Source: an uncultured Dorea sp.
GTDB lineage: Bacteria; Bacillota; Clostridia; Lachnospirales; Lachnospiraceae
DNA length: 64,000 nucleotides
Reading direction: 5' to 3'
NCBI GenBank assembly: GCA_945870325.1
Contig: CAMBRQ010000006.1
Span: forward strand, 45,421 to 109,420
Below, one piece after another: positions 44,764 through 54,552 of this stretch. The translations under genes and the position numbers were made by a program. How positions within the stretch are numbered: the stretch's first letter is position 1; the number at the start of each line of letters is the position of its first letter. The notes under the pieces are model-generated. The model was given only the letters and a program-made list of their open reading frames with translations, was not told where the DNA came from and searched no databases.

Positions 44764-45828
44764 CTATTCCATCTCCATGTTCACACACACTTTGCCCGTC
44801 TTGCCTGTTGCAAATACGCGGTATGCTTCCTCTGTCTCTTTTAACGGATAACGATGCGTAATAATCTGGCTTGGATGAATCTTCTTGCGGTCTAAGAACT
44901 CCACAAGCTGCTCCATGTTACCCACAGAAGTAACCCAGGAACCATGAAGCGTCAGATTCTTATGCAACAGCAGCGGACTTGGCTCGAAAGTCACCGTGCC
45001 CTGCTCGCCAAGGAACACAACCTGCCCCCACATTCTTGCCACCTCCAGGCATCTGTGACGACCAATGCTACTTCCGGAGCAGTCTACCGCAACCTCGACA
45101 CCTTTGCCGCCAGTATAGTCCATCACATTCTTCACCGCGTCATCATCCCCTAAGAACACCTGATCTGCACCGATCTTTTTCGCCATCTCTAGTCGTTCCT
45201 CCGATATATCCATACCGATCGTCTCTGCACCCATCGCCTTAGCAAGAATCAGGGCAGCCTGTCCCACAGGGCCAAGCCCCATCACTAATACACGGTCTCT
45301 GCCTGATACATTGGCTCTTAAGAGTCCCTGATACGCCGTACCGAATCCGCACGCAATCATCGCGCCATCCTCATACGTAAGGAAATCCGGCAAATGGATG
45401 CAAGCGGATACATCTGCTGCCATATACTCTGCCAATGCACCGTCTCTCTGCCATCCATAGGCACGTCTTTCTGGCTGCTGACAGTTAATAAAGAATCCTT
45501 TCTTGCACTCGTCACAGTATCCGCACCCCTGGATATGGTACACTACAACACGGTCTCCCTCTTTGAAATCAAGCACGCCTTCTCCAACCTGTACAACCTG
45601 TCCGCTTGGCTCATGCCCCGCGATCACATTATCATACCTTGCGCCGCCAGTCTTATCCGTATGCTCATAATAGATATACTTCAGATCACTTCCGCAGAGG
45701 CTCGCCGCTTTCATCTTAAGCAGCACCTGTCCCGGCCCTGGTACCGGTACTTCCTGCTCCACACACTCAACCTGCGCGCCGCCCGGCAGTTTCATCCCTA
45801 TCATCTTCTTCGGAATCTCATACTTCAT
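44764..45828 (-). CDS. Zinc-binding alcohol/polyol dehydrogenase (third copy)
   Basis: This 354-residue medium-chain dehydrogenase has SLCGSDLKYIYYEHTDK and IAGHEPSGQVV (catalytic zinc). The structural zinc cysteines are in CGYCDECKKGFFINC, and the NAD loop is VMGLGPVGQAALILAKAMG. It has an upstream AAGGAGG site. The wider pattern matches sugar/polyol dehydrogenases used on galactose-type or alditol substrates. It is followed by the M24-like gene and preceded by the AraC regulator on the same strand, which is its likely activator. Confidence 0.88.
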   Translation of the reverse strand: MKYEIPKKMIGMKLPGGAQVECVEQEVPVPGPGQVLLKMKAASLCGSDLKYIYYEHTDKTGGARYDNVIAGHEPSGQVVQVGEGVLDFKEGDRVVVYHIQGCGYCDECKKGFFINCQQPERRAYGWQRDGALAEYMAADVSACIHLPDFLTYEDGAMIACGFGTAYQGLLRANVSGRDRVLVMGLGPVGQAALILAKAMGAETIGMDISEERLEMAKKIGADQVFLGDDDAVKNVMDYTGGKGVEVAVDCSGSSIGRHRCLEVARMWGQVVFLGEQGTVTFEPSPLLLHKNLTLHGSWVTSVGNMEQLVEFLDRKKIHPSQIITHRYPLKETEEAYRVFATGKTGKVCVNMEME

Positions 45829-45921
45829 AATTTTACCTCCTTGTTTCGACTGATCTTAAGACCATATTACCGTGTTTTCCTCCGTACTAAAATAAATTAT
45901 CCACCTATTTGATGGACTATC

Positions 45922-46821
45922 TTACTGCTTTTGGATATAATCTCCATTCCGATACTCCGTCGGCGACACCCCTATTACCTTTTTGAATATCCGCGAAAAA
46001 TAATACTGATCCTCATACCCCAGGCTCTGACTAATCTCCACAATATACATATCCGTAGATTTCAGAAGTTTGCACGCCTCCTGCATCTTCAGATTAATGA
46101 AGAAATCAATCGGTGCCCGGTTCGCATATTTTTTGAATACCGCATTAATATAACTCTTAGATAATTGTAGTTCCCTGGACAGATCCTCAAGTTTCAGATT
46201 CTCATCCAGATGCTTATACATATATCTGACGATTGCCGTAATATGCCGATTCTGCTTGCTCACCTCATCCACCTTCTCACGGAAATATATTTCCGCAAGG
46301 ATCAGGGAGAGAACCTGGGAGATATAGATAAAATTTCCCAACGTATAGTTCCTCTCCAAAACTCGAAACAGCACATCGAACAGCGTAATGATCCGATTCT
46401 CCGCATGTCTTGAATTAATCTGTATCACTTCACACTCTTCCAATGGAAAATGCACGGTATTCTCCCCTTTAAAATGAACCCAGAAAATACTCCACGGGTC
46501 CGTCTCACTGGCGTAATACCGATGTTTCTTATTACTCGGGATACAGAACGCCTCTTTCCTTCGAATCCGGTACTTCTTATTCTCTACATGAATATACCCC
46601 TCCCCTTCAATACAATATATCAGAATATATTCTTCTGTTCCTTCCTCCCTTTCTCTGTAATGGTGGCGCGCCTTCGGGAAGAACCCGATATCCGTCAGAT
46701 ACAGCGAACGCACCAGGGGATGCCTTGCATAATTAGCAAATGATTCCGTAGGAATAATAATATACTGTTCGTCCTTGAATCCATCTTGTTTTTTCTCTTG
46801 ATCTCTTAATTCATTCATCAT
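45922..46821 (-). CDS. AraC-family transcriptional regulator
   Basis: The 299-residue protein has an N-terminal cupin (about 25-130, EYILIYCIEGEGYIHVENKKY, FCIPSNKKHRYY) and two C-terminal HTHs (about 195-290, LEDLSRELQLSKSYINAVFKK and VEISQSLGYEDQYYFSRIFKK). It ends with the usual GVSPTEYR. It is divergent from the DUF5107-TPR gene (128-nt gap) and upstream of the zinc dehydrogenase and M24 genes, so it probably senses a sugar and activates one or both units. Confidence 0.92.
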   Translation of the reverse strand: MMNELRDQEKKQDGFKDEQYIIIPTESFANYARHPLVRSLYLTDIGFFPKARHHYREREEGTEEYILIYCIEGEGYIHVENKKYRIRRKEAFCIPSNKKHRYYASETDPWSIFWVHFKGENTVHFPLEECEVIQINSRHAENRIITLFDVLFRVLERNYTLGNFIYISQVLSLILAEIYFREKVDEVSKQNRHITAIVRYMYKHLDENLKLEDLSRELQLSKSYINAVFKKYANRAPIDFFINLKMQEACKLLKSTDMYIVEISQSLGYEDQYYFSRIFKKVIGVSPTEYRNGDYIQKQ

Positions 46822-46949
46822 GGCTTCATCATAGCAAAACTATGGAATATTGTCCATCATTACTAAAGATATGATATTCTTTTTTATCTCCCGATGTGAT
46901 AAGTTAAGTTCATAAAAAGCAACGTGACTATTCAAAAAGGAGACATATC

Positions 46950-49900
46950 ATGAAAACAATTACAAACACAAAAGTATGGGAAGAATCTGTTATCGTTCCA
47001 ACCTATAAGGTATATCCGCCAGAAAAGGGACCGCTGTTCATCGAAAACCGCGCTTACCAGGGCAGCACCGGGCGTGTCTATCCATTACCTGTAACCGAGA
47101 AGATCTCAGATGAGAAGGAAGATGTCAGTTATCGTGCCATTTTCCTGGAAAATGATTATCTGAAAGTCATGATCTTCCCGGAACTTGGCGGAAGAATCCA
47201 GAGAGCTTACGATAAGACGAACGATTATGACTTTGTCTATTATAATCATGTGATCAAACCGGCACTGGTGGGATTAACCGGTCCATGGATCTCGGGCGGA
47301 ATCGAGTTCAACTGGCCGCAGCACCACCGTCCAAGCACCTATTCTCCGGTAGATTGTTCTTATCAAGAGAACGAGGATGGTTCCGCGACGGTGTACGTCA
47401 GCGAGATTGATAAGATGTATGGAACCAAGGGAATGGCTGCATTCACTCTCTATCCCGACAAAGCCTACATCGAGATCAAAGGACAGTTATTCAACAATAC
47501 CGATACACCGCAGACCTTCCTATGGTGGGCGAACCCGGCTGTTCCGGTGAACGACCAGACTTACTCCGTATTTCCGCCGGATGTTCATGCGGTTATGGAT
47601 CACGGCAAACGGGCAGTATCCACTTTCCCGATTGCCACCGGAGAATACTACAAGTATGACTATTCTGCCGGAATCGATATTTCCATGTATAAGAACATCA
47701 AAGTACCGACCTCATACATGGCCGCTCATTCTGACTATGATTTTATCGGCAATTATGACGAAGGCAGACAGGCAGGTCTTCTGCATGTGGCAGATCATCA
47801 CATCTCCCCTGGCAAGAAGCAGTGGACCTGGGGTAACGCAGACTTTGGTCGTGCATGGGACCGCAACCTTACCGAGACAGATGGACCTTACATCGAACTG
47901 ATGACGGGGGTATTCGCAGATAACCAGCCAGATTTCACATGGCTGAAACCTTATGAAGAGAAGACATTTACCCAATATTTTATGCCGTACAAAGGAGTCG
48001 GACGGGTGAAGAACGCCACCAAGGATGCTATGGTGAATCTTGAGATCGCAGACGGCAGCGGCTCTATCCTTCTGTATACCTCCGGCAATTACCAGGGACT
48101 ACGTCTTGCCGTTACCGGTCCGGATGGCACATTATATGAAACTGTAATCGATACCTCTCCAAAGGAGCATTTTGAGGCTTCATTTGCTACCACTTTGCAA
48201 GACGAGAGTGGATGCACCGTAACGGTTACTACCGCAGAGGGGCGCACCTTAGTGTCATACACTGCCAAAGAGCAAGAATTAGAGCCAACTCCAGATCCGG
48301 CAAAACCATTAGGGGCTCCTTCCGAATTAAAATCTACCGAAGAACTCTTCCTTGGCGCACAGCATCTGGAGCAGTACCGCCATGCAACCTATGAACCGGC
48401 AGACTACTATGAGGAAGGATTACGCAGAGACCCTTCTGATATCCGCCTTAACAATGGCTACGGACTTCTGCAGTTAAAACGAGGCAATTTTGAAACGGCA
48501 CGGATTCATTTTGAACGGGCAATCGAGAAACAGACCTGGAAGAATCCGAATCCATATTACGGAGAATGTTACTTTAACTTAGGGCTTGCACTTTATTATC
48601 TTGGTCGGGAGGATGAGGCTTTTGATGCATTTTACAAATCCACCTGGAGTCACGAGACTCAGAGTGCCGGATTCTACTGGCTTGCTGCTCTTAGCTGCAA
48701 GAAACATGCGTACGAGGAAGCGCTTGCATTCATCGACCAGTCTATGATCCGCAACTGGCATAATATGAAAGCAAGAACATTGAAAGCAGCCATTCTGCGT
48801 ACATTAGGGAAGGACAGTTCGGCTCTTCTGAAAGAAAGCCTTGCAATTGATCCTCTGTCTATGGGATGCATCTACGAGAATTGCCTGCTTACAGCAACCG
48901 CAGATCACACATTATCCAAGGGCACACTATTTGCGGAATCTGCCACTGGCAACTCCCTCCGGATGCTTGGACAGTTCGAAGAATGGAAGGCGGCTATGCG
49001 GACACCGGCGCACAATTATCTGACGCTTTCCCTTGATTATATCAAGGCTGGCTTCTATCAGGATGCGCTGAACATCCTTACCTCTGCTACGGATGCGAAT
49101 CCTATGACCTTCTATTATGAGGGATATGTACATACCAAACTGCAGAATATCGAGGCGGCAGAAGAAGCCTTTGCCAAAGCCGAAGCGGCGAACCCGGATT
49201 ATTGCTTCCCGAACAGAATCGAAGAAGTTGTGATACTGAACACTGCGATTGCACAGATGAAAACAGCACCGTTCGCTCATCACTATCTTGGCGACCTGCT
49301 CTATGATAAGAAGCAATATGAGGCAGCAATCGAACATTGGACGCTCTCCATCCAAGAGAATGACCAGTATGCCATGTCCTACCGCAATCTTGCGATTGCT
49401 TACTATAACAAACGTAACGACTCCAAGAAGGCATTGGAATTCATGAAGCAGGCACTTACGCTTGATCCTGCATATCCAAGATTTTTACTGGAATACGATC
49501 AGCTTGCCGCTAAGAATCATATTTCCGTAGAAGAACGGCTGGAAACTCTGGAGCAATATCCAGAACTTGTCAAATCCCGCGACGTCCTCTACCTGGAATA
49601 TATTACATTATTAAACGAAACCGGACAGTATGACGAAGCACTCGCCTGCTTAAGAAGCCATATCTTCCACCCCTGGGAGGGCGGCGAAGGCAAGGTAAGC
49701 GGCCAGTACAGATATGCTTTGACAGAAAAAGCGCTCCTTAAGATGGAACAGCACAACTATAATACTGCAATTGAACTCCTCACTCAGACCCTAACATATC
49801 CAGATAATCTTGGCGAGGGCAAACTCCCGAATGTGCAGGATAACATTGCCGAGTACTATATCGGACAGTGCTACCGGGAATTAGGTGACGAGACTAAAGC

Positions 49901-50312
49901 CGTCGCTTATTTTGAAAAAGCATCCACCGGTCTGGAAGAGCCATCCGTAGTTCTGTATTATAACGACCAGCCATCCGACACCATCCTATATCAGGGTCTG
50001 GCAAACGAAGCCTTGGGACGGACAGATAAAGCAATGAAAGCATATCACCAGTTGAAAGCATTCGGCGAAAAACACCTCTTCGACAAAGTAACCTACGATT
50101 ACTTCGCCGTATCCCTGCCGGAACTGGAAGTCTTCCCAAGCAACATCCAGGAACGGAACATGATCTATTGCAAATATCTGATTGCGTTGAGCGAAATCGG
50201 ACTTAAGAATTATGAGAGCGCGTCCAAGAGACTGGACGAGATACTTGAAATGCAGAAGAATTATCAAGGGGCAATTCAGCATAAGTTGATGCTAGCAAGG
50301 ATAACGAAATAA
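46950..50312 (+). CDS. DUF5107 plus TPR-repeat protein
   Basis: The 1120-residue cytoplasmic protein has no signal peptide. Residues about 30-350 form DUF5107, a beta-sandwich resembling galactose-mutarotase and glycosidase folds (LENDYLKVMIFPELGGRIQ, GGIEFNWPQHH, FLWWANPAVPV). Residues about 480-1115 are at least ten TPR-like helix pairs (for example YGLLQLKRGNFETARIHFERA). DUF5107-TPR proteins occur in gut sugar-utilisation loci and are thought to act on glycans. No catalytic residue can be named. AAAAGGAG lies upstream. Divergence from the AraC gene suggests shared control. The 3' end abuts structured element B. Confidence 0.85.
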   Translation: MKTITNTKVWEESVIVPTYKVYPPEKGPLFIENRAYQGSTGRVYPLPVTEKISDEKEDVSYRAIFLENDYLKVMIFPELGGRIQRAYDKTNDYDFVYYNHVIKPALVGLTGPWISGGIEFNWPQHHRPSTYSPVDCSYQENEDGSATVYVSEIDKMYGTKGMAAFTLYPDKAYIEIKGQLFNNTDTPQTFLWWANPAVPVNDQTYSVFPPDVHAVMDHGKRAVSTFPIATGEYYKYDYSAGIDISMYKNIKVPTSYMAAHSDYDFIGNYDEGRQAGLLHVADHHISPGKKQWTWGNADFGRAWDRNLTETDGPYIELMTGVFADNQPDFTWLKPYEEKTFTQYFMPYKGVGRVKNATKDAMVNLEIADGSGSILLYTSGNYQGLRLAVTGPDGTLYETVIDTSPKEHFEASFATTLQDESGCTVTVTTAEGRTLVSYTAKEQELEPTPDPAKPLGAPSELKSTEELFLGAQHLEQYRHATYEPADYYEEGLRRDPSDIRLNNGYGLLQLKRGNFETARIHFERAIEKQTWKNPNPYYGECYFNLGLALYYLGREDEAFDAFYKSTWSHETQSAGFYWLAALSCKKHAYEEALAFIDQSMIRNWHNMKARTLKAAILRTLGKDSSALLKESLAIDPLSMGCIYENCLLTATADHTLSKGTLFAESATGNSLRMLGQFEEWKAAMRTPAHNYLTLSLDYIKAGFYQDALNILTSATDANPMTFYYEGYVHTKLQNIEAAEEAFAKAEAANPDYCFPNRIEEVVILNTAIAQMKTAPFAHHYLGDLLYDKKQYEAAIEHWTLSIQENDQYAMSYRNLAIAYYNKRNDSKKALEFMKQALTLDPAYPRFLLEYDQLAAKNHISVEERLETLEQYPELVKSRDVLYLEYITLLNETGQYDEALACLRSHIFHPWEGGEGKVSGQYRYALTEKALLKMEQHNYNTAIELLTQTLTYPDNLGEGKLPNVQDNIAEYYIGQCYRELGDETKAVAYFEKASTGLEEPSVVLYYNDQPSDTILYQGLANEALGRTDKAMKAYHQLKAFGEKHLFDKVTYDYFAVSLPELEVFPSNIQERNMIYCKYLIALSEIGLKNYESASKRLDEILEMQKNYQGAIQHKLMLARITK

Positions 50313-50327
50313 GAAGGAATTTTATAG

Positions 50328-50860
50328 TTGGTGACCGAAGCCGGGAAGGGGGATTGATTCCTCCGAGGCTTCGCTTAACCTCCGGAATCAATCCCCCTTC
50401 CCGTCTTCTGCGCCATCTACCGGCAGGGATTCCAGTTAGAATGCACGCGAAACCCCATTAGCCAAATAACATATTCTCATATTCTAAATTCCCCTATCCA
50501 CACTGCTATATCGCCAGCACCGTTCCAGCGCATCCCGCCGGATTCCCCACAGGGGATGCGGCTGGTCCATTGGAAGCGCCAGGCGCAAGTGTGAGCCATG
50601 GGCGGCTTGGGGGCGTTGACCTTCGTTTTAGAATATGTTACAGCAAAACGAGCGATTATTTCGTACGAAGATTGAATCTCAAATTCAATCTGAGAGGGCA
50701 TCTGAGTCGTGAGGCCATCAAGGGCTCACGGCGAATATGCCCGGTTACGAAATAATCGCTCGTTTTGCTGTTACATATTCTCAACGAAAGGCTCCGCCCC
50801 CAAGCCGCCCATGGCTCACACTCGCGACGTCCGCCCTCCACACACCAACATCCCCCAAAA
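50328..50860 (+). ncRNA. Long structured element B (three-way junction), function unknown
   Basis: The 5' end is the same GGTGACCGAAGCCGGGA as in element A. Next is a 19-bp perfect stem (50343-50361 with 50384-50402), then a GCATCCC/GGGATGC hairpin, then an 88-nt stem arm (50581-50668) pairing with about 50746-50830. The tip has CGA, a 9-bp hairpin with CTCAA loop (50669-50691), GAGA, a 21-nt-arm hairpin with ATCAA loop (50696-50742) and GGT. The internal loop again reads CYGA over GART (tandem G-A). Stems differ in sequence from element A but keep the same lengths. It starts 16 nt after a plus-strand stop and ends at the stop of the minus-strand kinase. Confidence 0.65.
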
Positions 50861-50865
50861 GAATC

Positions 50866-52398
50866 CTACCGAACCTTCGTCAGATCCTTCATATCTTCTT
50901 TCAAATGCTGATAAATGCTCTTATACAATCTGAAGTACTCATTATACTTCTCATGGTTCTCCTGATTCGGCATGATCTTCTCATCCAGAACCTGCCACTT
51001 CTTCACTTCTTCATATGTAAGAATTCCAGTTCCGATACCAGCCAGCATAACATCACCCATATTCGCCTCAACATCATAGATCGGGCATACAACCGGGTAG
51101 CCTGTTACATCAGCGAAGATCTGTCTCCATACTTTGGACTTCGTTACTCCACCAGCGATCAGAATATACTCGCCAAGGTCCTCTCCTGTCGCTTCCATTG
51201 CATCACGCAGGCAGTAAGCAACCGCTTCTAAGAACGCTCTGTACAGATGACCTTTTGTATGTGTCAATGACAGACCTACGATCGTTCCTTTTGCATCGGA
51301 ATCCCATACCGGGCTTCTCTCGCCCATGAAGTACGGAAGTACCACAAGTCCTTCACTTCCTGCCGGAATCTGCTCTGCCTGTCCGTTCAGCACGTCGTAC
51401 ATGCTTGGTCCGCCATTCTTCTGATTTTCAATCTCCCACTGGCACAATGTGTTGCGGAACCATTTTACAATCGCACCTGCCGTATTGCCACCTGCAAAAT
51501 AATAAGAAAGGTTCTTAGCATCGTACAGATATGGCCAGATAATCAATCCTTTTCCTTTTACAGGCTTGTCAGAGATCAATGCCGCACACATAGAAGTACC
51601 GATTGCTGCTGCATATACGCCAGACTCGAATACGCCAAGTCCGATATTCGCTGCACCACAGTCAATACCACTTGCGATGACCGGAAGACCTTCCCACAGT
51701 CCAAGATCTTCTGCGATCTCTTTTGTCATTCCGCCTACGATATCTGTAGATTCTACGATACGCTGCGGCATCATAGATGATGGGATTCCCATAGCATCCA
51801 TTAATTCTTCAGACCATGTACGTGTGTTCATATCGAAGATTCCACCGATATTTCCTGCGGAAGAATAATCAATTGCAACTTCTCCGGTCAGTTTATAGAT
51901 CACATAGTCATTCGGAGGCAAGAACAGCTTAGTCTTCGCCCAGTTCTCTGGCTCGTGATTCTTCATCCAAAGAATCTTTGTATATCCATAATAAGGATCG
52001 GCTCCGTTGTGAGTGATCTCTAAAAGTTTCTCTTCTCCAATATTCTCAAGCACCCATTCCGTCTCTTCTTTTGCTCTTCTGTCCATCCAGATCATACATG
52101 GGCGGATTGGCTTCATCTCTTCATCAAGCGGAATACCAGATCCTCCATACAGACCGCTGATTGCAATACCTTTGATCTCTTCGCTCTTAACTCCTGCCTC
52201 TACTGCCTTAGCAACCGTATTGCGGATAGAATCCTTCGTTGCCTCATACCATACGTCCGGCCACTGCTCTGCCCACAGCGGCTTTGGAGTCAGGACATCA
52301 TATTCCTGCAGATCCTGTGCAATCAGTTTTCCTTCCGTATTCATTAATACTGTTTTTGTTCCGGATGTACCGATATCGGTCCCCAATAAATATTCCAT
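50866..52398 (-). CDS. Xylulokinase-like FGGY kinase
   Basis: The 510-residue kinase starts MEYLLGTDIGTSGTKTVLMN (phosphate-1) with AGGAGGAG 5 nt upstream. It carries AISGLYGGSGIPLDEEM, MIWMDRRAKEETEW, GIDCGAANIGLGVF, VVLPYFMGERSPVWDSDAKG (FGGY) and LIAGGVTKSKVW (adenosine motif). It would phosphorylate D-xylulose or a related ketose. It lies downstream of a ROK regulator with GTTTTATAAAAC at 52435, and beyond that HAD and rpiB genes. The stop is within 10 nt of structured element B. Confidence 0.88.
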   Translation of the reverse strand: MEYLLGTDIGTSGTKTVLMNTEGKLIAQDLQEYDVLTPKPLWAEQWPDVWYEATKDSIRNTVAKAVEAGVKSEEIKGIAISGLYGGSGIPLDEEMKPIRPCMIWMDRRAKEETEWVLENIGEEKLLEITHNGADPYYGYTKILWMKNHEPENWAKTKLFLPPNDYVIYKLTGEVAIDYSSAGNIGGIFDMNTRTWSEELMDAMGIPSSMMPQRIVESTDIVGGMTKEIAEDLGLWEGLPVIASGIDCGAANIGLGVFESGVYAAAIGTSMCAALISDKPVKGKGLIIWPYLYDAKNLSYYFAGGNTAGAIVKWFRNTLCQWEIENQKNGGPSMYDVLNGQAEQIPAGSEGLVVLPYFMGERSPVWDSDAKGTIVGLSLTHTKGHLYRAFLEAVAYCLRDAMEATGEDLGEYILIAGGVTKSKVWRQIFADVTGYPVVCPIYDVEANMGDVMLAGIGTGILTYEEVKKWQVLDEKIMPNQENHEKYNEYFRLYKSIYQHLKEDMKDLTKVR

Positions 52399-52434
52399 TG
52401 TGCTCCTCCTGTTCATCTTTTATTATTTAAACGT

Positions 52435-52458
52435 GTTTTATAAAACTTATTTAAATAA
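52435..52458. promoter_or_regulatory. Tandem palindromes, candidate ROK operator (site 2)
   Basis: GTTTTATAAAAC (52435-52446) and TTATTTAAATAA (52447-52458) are perfect 12-bp palindromes placed side by side, 36 nt upstream of the xylulokinase start codon. The first is identical to site 1 at 40954-40965. Two adjacent palindromes suit cooperative binding by a ROK dimer. Confidence 0.6.
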
Positions 52459-52667
52459 TAAACCTAAAACTGCTTTCTGTCAATTTACATATTAGGAAAA
52501 ATATCACTGTCATTTTTAGCGATATTGCACAATAGCACTTCTCGTTCCAAGTCAGCCATCGAAGAGTTTACCCCAAGCAATTATACCGAATAATTATAAA
52601 TGGGACATCATCAATTATCTTTTACAACCGATAATTAATAACGTCCCATAGATTTCAGACCACGTCT

Positions 52668-53834
52668 CTAAATATGATCAAAAAATTCATCAATAAAGTA
52701 CAGCGCCGCGCCTGCTGCAGCCGCTTCTACTTTATACTGACATTCAATCAAGAATTCTTCTGATCGATCCTCAAAAGGATCCCTTGCATCTACGCGCTGG
52801 CACAGATCCTTCATATAGTCTTTAATATATGCTCCCACATAACCGCCAAGTATGATATCCCCATCAAACAGCATCTTAATATTGTGAATCGCCATTGCCA
52901 GATCATCCAGATAAGCATCCCATAATCTCCGGGCATTCTCATCTCCCGCTTTCAGGCAGTTGAAGAATTCTTCCAGATCACCATCCGTATACTGATCCAG
53001 ATTGCCTGCCCTGCACACGGTATCAAAACAGCCACGCTTTCCGCAATAGCATTGCTCGCCTCCATCCCGCACGACAGTCATATGACCAATCTCGCCGCCC
53101 TTCTGCGTATTGCCCTCATAGATTGCATTGTCAATAATCACTGCACCACCTACGCTATTGCTTAAACTAATATAAAAAGCATTACGTATGCGTTGATCAC
53201 TCCAGGTCTCTCCGTAGCCTGCCGCATAAGAATCATGAATCAGCCGACTCCTGTATGGTATATATTTGGCTATTTCTTTTTTCTTATATCCTGTGAAATC
53301 CAAAGTAAGACCATACGCTACATACTCACCATCATCTGAAATCAGTCCCGGAACAGAGATTCCCACTCCTAACAGATTTTCCTCTTTTACACCTGATTCC
53401 TTTTTTACGCATTCTACAACTTCGCCAATCTCTTTGAGATATGCATCGTCTCCCAGATCGAACTTTATACGCCGCCTTACCAGGCTCACAATTTCCCCCG
53501 ATAGATTTACTGCTACTGCTTTAATATGGCGTTCCGTAATATCAACACCAATCGCTAGTCTTGCATTCTCAATATAGGTAAATGCAGTCGCATTGCGCCC
53601 GCCGGTGTTCTTAATCTTCCGAGACGTGTCAATCAATCCCTGTTTTTTCAGAAATTCCAGATTCGAGGTAACCGTAGGCAAACTCAACTGCATATCCACA
53701 ACAATATCTTGTTTCGACACGGAGCCCCGCTCTCTGATATAACTGTATATCATCTGTCTGTTTTTTGTCTTAATCTCATTGGCACTTAATTTCTCTGTAC
53801 TCATCTCTGTCTTACCTGTCTTCTTTACTTCCAT
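52668..53834 (-). CDS. ROK-family transcriptional regulator (second copy)
   Basis: The 388-residue protein is similar in layout to the ROK regulator at 42190: an HTH (MIYSYIRERGSVSKQDIVVD, LPTVTSNLEFLKKQG), then LAIGVDITERHIKAVAVNL, GVGISVPGLIS, GGEIGHMTVVRDGG and the zinc loop CYCGKRGCFDTVC. The kinase loop is degenerate, so it is a repressor. A start at MSTEKL ten residues downstream is also possible, since neither has a strong ribosome site. It lies between the HAD gene and xylulokinase on the same strand. Confidence 0.88.
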   Translation of the reverse strand: MEVKKTGKTEMSTEKLSANEIKTKNRQMIYSYIRERGSVSKQDIVVDMQLSLPTVTSNLEFLKKQGLIDTSRKIKNTGGRNATAFTYIENARLAIGVDITERHIKAVAVNLSGEIVSLVRRRIKFDLGDDAYLKEIGEVVECVKKESGVKEENLLGVGISVPGLISDDGEYVAYGLTLDFTGYKKKEIAKYIPYRSRLIHDSYAAGYGETWSDQRIRNAFYISLSNSVGGAVIIDNAIYEGNTQKGGEIGHMTVVRDGGEQCYCGKRGCFDTVCRAGNLDQYTDGDLEEFFNCLKAGDENARRLWDAYLDDLAMAIHNIKMLFDGDIILGGYVGAYIKDYMKDLCQRVDARDPFEDRSEEFLIECQYKVEAAAAGAALYFIDEFFDHI

Positions 53835-53905
53835 CTATATTCTAACGATCAACTGGATATTTATGTCATTCCGGTTATCATTTTATTTTATCACAATTCT
53901 GGCAT

Positions 53906-54550
53906 TTATTCACCGGATATTGCATCATAATTCAGATCTATCAGTTCATCAAACGAATGGATCACCGGATATTCCCCTGCAACCTGTCCAAAGCCATATG
54001 CCGCAAATATCATCGGTATCCCTGCTTCTTTACATGCATCCGCATCCCCTTGCGTGTCTCCGACATATACTGCCTTATGAATCCCATTGCGTTCCATGAT
54101 GATTCGAATATTCTCGCCCTTTAATCTGCCCGTGTCGCCAGGACATGTATAATCGGTAATATAAGCCTCAAGACCTGTATTTTTCAAAAATGCTTCTATA
54201 TATCCTGCCTGGCAATTGCTGACAATGAACAGTCTGTATTCTTTGCTTAATTCACGAATTGTCTCTGGCATCTTATCATATAAGATACAAGGCGCCTTTT
54301 CTACCCAGTCATTCTCATATCTATATAGATGATCAGCCAACTGGTCTTTCTCTTCTGCACTGAGTTCCGGGAACAGATCGTCCATAATCTCATCCAACGG
54401 CTTGCCAAATTCCTTCTTAAGGTCATCCGCTGTCAGAACTCTGTCAAGTCGCGACTTCTCTCTGATTGCCTGATTCCATGAAATCGCAACCTGCTCTGTC
54501 GAATCCCACAAGGTTCCGTCAACATCGAATATGATTCCTTCTATCTTCAT
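53906..54550 (-). CDS. HAD-superfamily hydrolase (phosphoglycolate phosphatase-like)
   Basis: The 214-residue HAD subfamily I protein has motif I IIFDVDGTLWDS (nucleophile Asp), a helical cap (about 15-85), motif II LFIVSNCQAGY, motif III Lys near RLKGENI and motif IV YVGDTQGDADAC. The likely activity is dephosphorylation of a small phosphosugar. It follows rpiB by 2 nt and precedes the ROK regulator by 71 nt, so it may remove an inhibitory or dead-end sugar phosphate in this pathway. Confidence 0.88.
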   Translation of the reverse strand: MKIEGIIFDVDGTLWDSTEQVAISWNQAIREKSRLDRVLTADDLKKEFGKPLDEIMDDLFPELSAEEKDQLADHLYRYENDWVEKAPCILYDKMPETIRELSKEYRLFIVSNCQAGYIEAFLKNTGLEAYITDYTCPGDTGRLKGENIRIIMERNGIHKAVYVGDTQGDADACKEAGIPMIFAAYGFGQVAGEYPVIHSFDELIDLNYDAISGE

Positions 54551-54552
54551 TC

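Noticed and set aside
50477..50841. Several short open frames on both strands inside element B (and similar ones in element A)
   Set aside because: They come from the palindromic arms, lack ribosome sites and match no protein family.
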